From: Actinomadura meyerae
GTDB lineage: Bacteria > Actinomycetota > Actinomycetes > Streptosporangiales > Streptosporangiaceae
Assembly (NCBI RefSeq): GCF_900188445.1
Contig: NZ_FZOR01000047.1
Span: forward strand, 1-61,068
Reading direction: 5' to 3'
Length of the DNA: 61,068 bases
Shown here: positions 58,041-61,068 of the stretch, piece by piece
Layout: the number at the start of each line of letters is the position of its first letter
How positions within the stretch are numbered: position 1 is the stretch's first letter
Position numbers and translations under genes: made by a program
The notes under the pieces: model-generated
The model's input: only the letters and a program-made list of their open reading frames with translations
Told to the model about the DNA's origin: nothing
Databases searched by the model: none

Positions 58041-59891
58041 GTGGACGACAGCACCCCAGCGAGGAACGAGCCCGAGGCCGCCGAGCCCACCGGTGGCGAG
58101 GGCGGAGTCGACCGGAGACGGTTCGTCACCGGAGCGCTCGCGGCGGCCGGGGCGGCCGCCGCGGCCGGAACGCTCGGCACCGGGACGGCGTCCGCCGCCC
58201 CGTCCGCCCGCCGCGCACCGCGCACCGGCCGGGCCGCCGCCGGCCGCCGTGTCGCGGTCTTCGGCGGCGGGATGGGCGGGCTGTCGACCGCCCACGAGCT
58301 CGCCGAGCGCGGCTTCCAGGTCACCGTCTACGAGCGCAAGGCCTGGGGCGGCAAGTGCCGCAGCATGCCGGTGCCGGGCACCGGCTCCGGCGGCCGCCAG
58401 GACCTGCCCGCCGAGCACGGGTTCCGGTTCTTCCCCGGCTTCTACCAGAACCTCCCCGACACCATGAGCCGCATCCCGCTGTCGGGCGGCGGCACCGCGC
58501 TCGGCAACCTGGTCGCCGGCGACGAGGTCGCGGCCTTCTACGGCGGCACGAAGTTCGTCCTGCCCGCGCGGGGCACCATCATCGGCACCCTCAGCCCCGA
58601 CTCGCTGCTGACCTTCCTCAGCACCGGGATCAACGTGCTCGGCAAGGTCCCCGCCTGGGAGGTGGGGTACTTCCTGCAGAAGATGATCGCGTTCGTCACC
58701 AGCGGCCCGCTGCGCCGGTACAACCAGTGGGAGGACATGAGCTTCTCCGAGTTCGTCCACGCGGAGAAGATGTCCAAGCCGTACAACGAGTTCCTGGTCG
58801 AGATGTTCACCGGGACCCTGGTGGCGGCCAAGCCCGACAAGGCCAACGCGCACACCATGGGCAAGATGGCCGAGGCGTGGGTCTACAGCACGCTCGGCCT
58901 CGGCGGGTACAAGGCGCCCGACCGGCTGCTGAACGCCCCCACCAACGAGGCGCTCATCGACCCGTGGATGACGTACCTGCGCTCGCTCGGCGTGACCTTC
59001 CAGCCGGACGCGACGCTGCAGGGCTTCACCGTCCAGAACCGGCGGATCGCGAGCGCCCGGGTCACCGGCGCGGCCGGCACGGTCGACGTCGAGGCCGACC
59101 ACTACGTCCTCGCCGTGCCGGTCGAGCGGGCGGTGCCGCTGCTCAACGACGACATCCTGGCCGTCGACCCGGGTCTGAGGTCGCTCCGCGAGCTGACCAC
59201 CGACTGGATGAACGGGATCATGCTCTACCTGCGGCAGCCGATCAACCTGGCGAAGGGGCACGTCGCCTACGCCGGCCAGCCGTGGGCCCTGACCTCGATC
59301 AGCCAGGCCCAGTTCTGGAAGAAGAAGTTCGGCACCACCTACGGCAACGGCCAAGTCAACGAATGCCTCTCGATCGACATCTCCGCGTGGGACAAGCCCG
59401 GCATCCTCTACGGCAAGCCCGCCCGCGAGTGCACCCACGAGCAGATCTTCAAGGAGGTCGTGGCGCAGCTGCGCAGGGCGATCCCGTGGGGCCCGCTCGT
59501 GCTCACCGACGGCAACATCCACTCCTACTTCATCGACCCGGCCATCACCGGCAACGGCACCCCGCAGGTGGCCAACGACGAGCCGCTGCTGATCAACCGG
59601 CCCGGCTCGTGGAACCACCGGCCCGAGGCGTCCACCGGCCTGGGGAACCTGTTCCTGGCCTCCGACTACGTCCGCGCCGACATCAACCTGGCCACCATGG
59701 AGGCCGCGAACGAGGCCGGGCGCAAGGCCGCCAACGCCATCCTGGACGCCTCCGGGGTGGGCGGTACCCCCGCGAAGCTGTTCAACATGTACCTGCCCAA
59801 CGAGTTCAAGGGCTTCTACGACGATGACGACCGCCGGTACAAGGCGGGCCAGCCCAACGCGTTCGACCTCTGGGACCCGGCCAAGCCGTAA
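58041..59891 (+). CDS. Tat-exported FAD-dependent oxidoreductase (phytoene desaturase/hydroxysqualene dehydroxylase-like)
   Basis: 616 residues. Tat signal RRRFVTGALAAAGAAAAAG (about 32-50). FAD-binding VAVFGGGMGGLSTAHELAERG, then YERKAWGGKCRSM, the NAD(P)_binding_8/amino-oxidase pattern. The C-terminal FAD contact is GNLFLASDYVRADINLATMEAANEAG. Related proteins act on carotenoids, hydroxysqualene or other isoprenoids. GTG 58041 has GAGGAGAG upstream; an ATG at 58008 is in frame but sits at the palindrome's edge. Confidence 0.87.
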   Translation: MDDSTPARNEPEAAEPTGGEGGVDRRRFVTGALAAAGAAAAAGTLGTGTASAAPSARRAPRTGRAAAGRRVAVFGGGMGGLSTAHELAERGFQVTVYERKAWGGKCRSMPVPGTGSGGRQDLPAEHGFRFFPGFYQNLPDTMSRIPLSGGGTALGNLVAGDEVAAFYGGTKFVLPARGTIIGTLSPDSLLTFLSTGINVLGKVPAWEVGYFLQKMIAFVTSGPLRRYNQWEDMSFSEFVHAEKMSKPYNEFLVEMFTGTLVAAKPDKANAHTMGKMAEAWVYSTLGLGGYKAPDRLLNAPTNEALIDPWMTYLRSLGVTFQPDATLQGFTVQNRRIASARVTGAAGTVDVEADHYVLAVPVERAVPLLNDDILAVDPGLRSLRELTTDWMNGIMLYLRQPINLAKGHVAYAGQPWALTSISQAQFWKKKFGTTYGNGQVNECLSIDISAWDKPGILYGKPARECTHEQIFKEVVAQLRRAIPWGPLVLTDGNIHSYFIDPAITGNGTPQVANDEPLLINRPGSWNHRPEASTGLGNLFLASDYVRADINLATMEAANEAGRKAANAILDASGVGGTPAKLFNMYLPNEFKGFYDDDDRRYKAGQPNAFDLWDPAKP

Positions 59892-59919
59892 CCGGCCCGA
59901 CCCCCCCACCCCCGATACG

Positions 59920-59966
59920 CCGCCCGCGGCCCGGCCCTGCGCGCCGACCGGCCGGACCGCGGGCGG
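59920..59966 (+). terminator. Hairpin after the FAD oxidoreductase gene
   Basis: CCGCCCGCGG and CCGCGGGCGG form a perfect 10-bp stem around a GC-rich loop that can fold again. It starts 28 bp after the stop. Confidence 0.55.
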
Positions 59967-60000
59967 TACGGGGGGCGGGTCACCGCGCGAAGCGAATTCA

Positions 60001-60018
60001 TGCCAGCAAACACTGGCA
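60001..60018. promoter_or_regulatory. Inverted repeat upstream of the propeller-like gene
   Basis: TGCCAG, six bases (CAAACA) and CTGGCA form a perfect 6-6-6 repeat, 32 bp before the start at 60051. An operator for an unknown regulator. Confidence 0.4.
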
Positions 60019-60050
60019 CAAAAGACCCCGAGCGGCGATCATGAGGGGCC

Positions 60051-60980
60051 ATGAGGATCTCCCCACGTCGCATCGGCGCGCTCCTGGTGTCCGCCGTCCT
60101 CGGCCTCTCCGTGCTGACTCCGGGGCCCGCTCATGCCGCCGCCTGGCACTCGGTGCCGCTGCCGTTCCTGTGGTGGCAGAACCGCGTCGAGGACATCGCC
60201 GCCGCCGGGCCCGACAGTGTCTGGATCGGCGGGGTCCAGGGCTACATCCCCGGCCTGCCGCTGCCCGTCAGCTACGGCAACCCCGTCGTCCGCCGCTGGG
60301 ACGGATCGGGCTGGAAGGAGTACCCGCTCAACGGCTGGACCGGTCAGGGCTCGATCCACGAGGTCGCCGCGGCGCCCGGCGAGGTCTGGATCCAGGGCGG
60401 CGCCTACATGGCGCGCTTCGACGGCGCCGCCTTCCAGAAGGTCACGCCGCCCCCGGACGTCTCGGCCCTGGAGGCCGGCACGAGCGGCGTCTACGCCGCG
60501 TCGTGGTCGGACGACAAGGTCTACAAGTGGAACGGGTCCGGCTGGGACGCCGCGTCCCTGCCCCCGCAGGCCCGGTGGACGGGCAACGCCTACGAGACGG
60601 TCGACCCGCCGGCCGCCGAGCCCGTCGGCGTTGCGGCGAACGGCCCGTCCGGGCTCTACGCCCTGGCCGACGCCGACCCGTTCGACGACGTCCCCGCCCA
60701 CGTGTGGCGCAGGACGGCCGGAGGCTGGTCGGAGGTCCCCGTGCCCGCCGGGCTCCTCGCCCGCACCATCGCGCAGGACTCGACCGGCACGCTGTGGGTG
60801 GCCGGTGGCCCCTCCAACCAGTACTCGGTCTACTCCTTCGACGGCACGACCTGGACCAAGCGGTACGGGCCGGCCATCGACGGGATCTCCCAGCTGGTCG
60901 CCGTCCCCGGCACCGGCACCGTCTGGGGCCTCGGCTTCGGCCCCCCGTTCGGCGACCCGCAGGTCAGCACCAACGCCTGA
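60051..60980 (+). CDS. Secreted beta-propeller-like hypothetical protein
   Basis: 309 residues. Signal peptide to about 29 (LLVSAVLGLSVLTPGPAHA). The rest shows repeats of the form DSVWIGG, VRRWDGSGWKEYPL, GEVWIQGGAYMARFDG, VYKWNGSGWDAASL, TLWVAGG and YSFDGTTWTKRYG, typical of WD/Kelch-like propellers in actinomycete exported proteins. No enzyme motif. It stands alone at the window's end. Confidence 0.7.
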   Translation: MRISPRRIGALLVSAVLGLSVLTPGPAHAAAWHSVPLPFLWWQNRVEDIAAAGPDSVWIGGVQGYIPGLPLPVSYGNPVVRRWDGSGWKEYPLNGWTGQGSIHEVAAAPGEVWIQGGAYMARFDGAAFQKVTPPPDVSALEAGTSGVYAASWSDDKVYKWNGSGWDAASLPPQARWTGNAYETVDPPAAEPVGVAANGPSGLYALADADPFDDVPAHVWRRTAGGWSEVPVPAGLLARTIAQDSTGTLWVAGGPSNQYSVYSFDGTTWTKRYGPAIDGISQLVAVPGTGTVWGLGFGPPFGDPQVSTNA

Positions 60981-61068
60981 CAGTGATGATGTAGGTGAGC
61001 GCCTCCCGCTGGGGTCTGGCCCAACGCCTGACTGGCCTGGTGCCTTCAACGGGATCTGCCGACCCTGC

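Noticed and set aside
1..61068. tRNA, rRNA, riboswitches, prophage or integrative element
   Set aside because: No cloverleaf-like segments, integrases, phage genes or attachment repeats were found by eye. A tRNAscan and Infernal run would be decisive; any hit would overturn this.

Overview
This window reads as a chromosomal segment of a high-GC filamentous actinomycete. The pointers are: GC of about 70% or more with strong third-position GC, frequent GTG and TTG starts, Tat-type leaders, F420-type enzymes, the actinomycete-specific XRE/DUF5753 - DUF397 - ATP-binding protein set, an ECF42 sigma factor with a DGPF partner, and many one-regulator-one-operon units. Genus is inference; an Actinomadura-like Thermomonosporaceae would fit. 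No rRNA, tRNA, CRISPR array, prophage or intact insertion sequence was recognised.

Layout. 1-1.27 kb is a decayed strip: a headless DUF5919 protein and a headless, frameshifted alcohol dehydrogenase. 1.27-8.6 kb holds two MarR units (one divergent from a DUF6069 membrane protein and an F420-type nitroreductase, one divergent from a Tat-exported amidohydrolase), a DacB-type D,D-carboxypeptidase, a hemerythrin protein and an uncharacterised ferritin-like protein. 8.6-10.7 kb is an MMPL exporter. 10.9-18.75 kb is a complete narGHJI respiratory nitrate reductase operon, tightly overlapped, followed by a TDT-family transporter. 18.9-22.4 kb is an ABC-2 exporter with its own histidine kinase and LuxR-type response regulator. 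22.5-26.6 kb is an amide-use locus: acetamidase/formamidase, APC permease, an AmiC-like amide sensor and a MarR regulator. 26.7-31.1 kb has an AA10 lytic polysaccharide monooxygenase behind a palindromic operator, a small HEAT-like protein, the XRE/DUF397/ATPase set and a nucleotidyltransferase.

31.1-35.6 kb has a PGRP-type amidase and a rubber oxygenase (Lcp) divergent from a TetR regulator. 35.7-37.1 kb is a B12-binding radical SAM gene broken by one missing base. 38.0-41.4 kb has the ECF42/DGPF pair, a SnoaL protein and an F420-type luciferase-like oxidoreductase. 41.5-45.6 kb has an HTH protein with an NBR1-type Ig domain and three adjacent secreted cell-wall proteins (SpoIID, LytM/M23, M15-like), two of which carry an almost identical 288-bp inhibitor-like domain. 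46.0-49.5 kb is pcaF-pcaI-pcaJ of the beta-ketoadipate pathway with a divergent LysR regulator. 50.1-54.2 kb has a membrane-anchored hydrolase, DUF6223 and an ABC-F protein divergent from a TetR. 54.2-59.9 kb is a TetR-controlled oxidative cluster (DUF2236 oxygenase, Baeyer-Villiger-type monooxygenase, Tat-exported FAD oxidoreductase) tied together by two copies of one operator. The window ends in a secreted propeller-like protein.

The main themes are oxidative attack on polymers and hydrophobic compounds (LPMO, Lcp, DUF2236, BVMO, FAD oxidase), cell-wall remodelling, and local transcriptional control by palindromic operators visible in the divergent intergenic regions. The strongest candidates for something undescribed are the 54.2-59.9 kb regulon and the shuffled inhibitor domain at 43.2-44.5 kb. 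Several short tandem repeats (15-20 bp units) sit at gene ends and look like a recurring feature of this chromosome.
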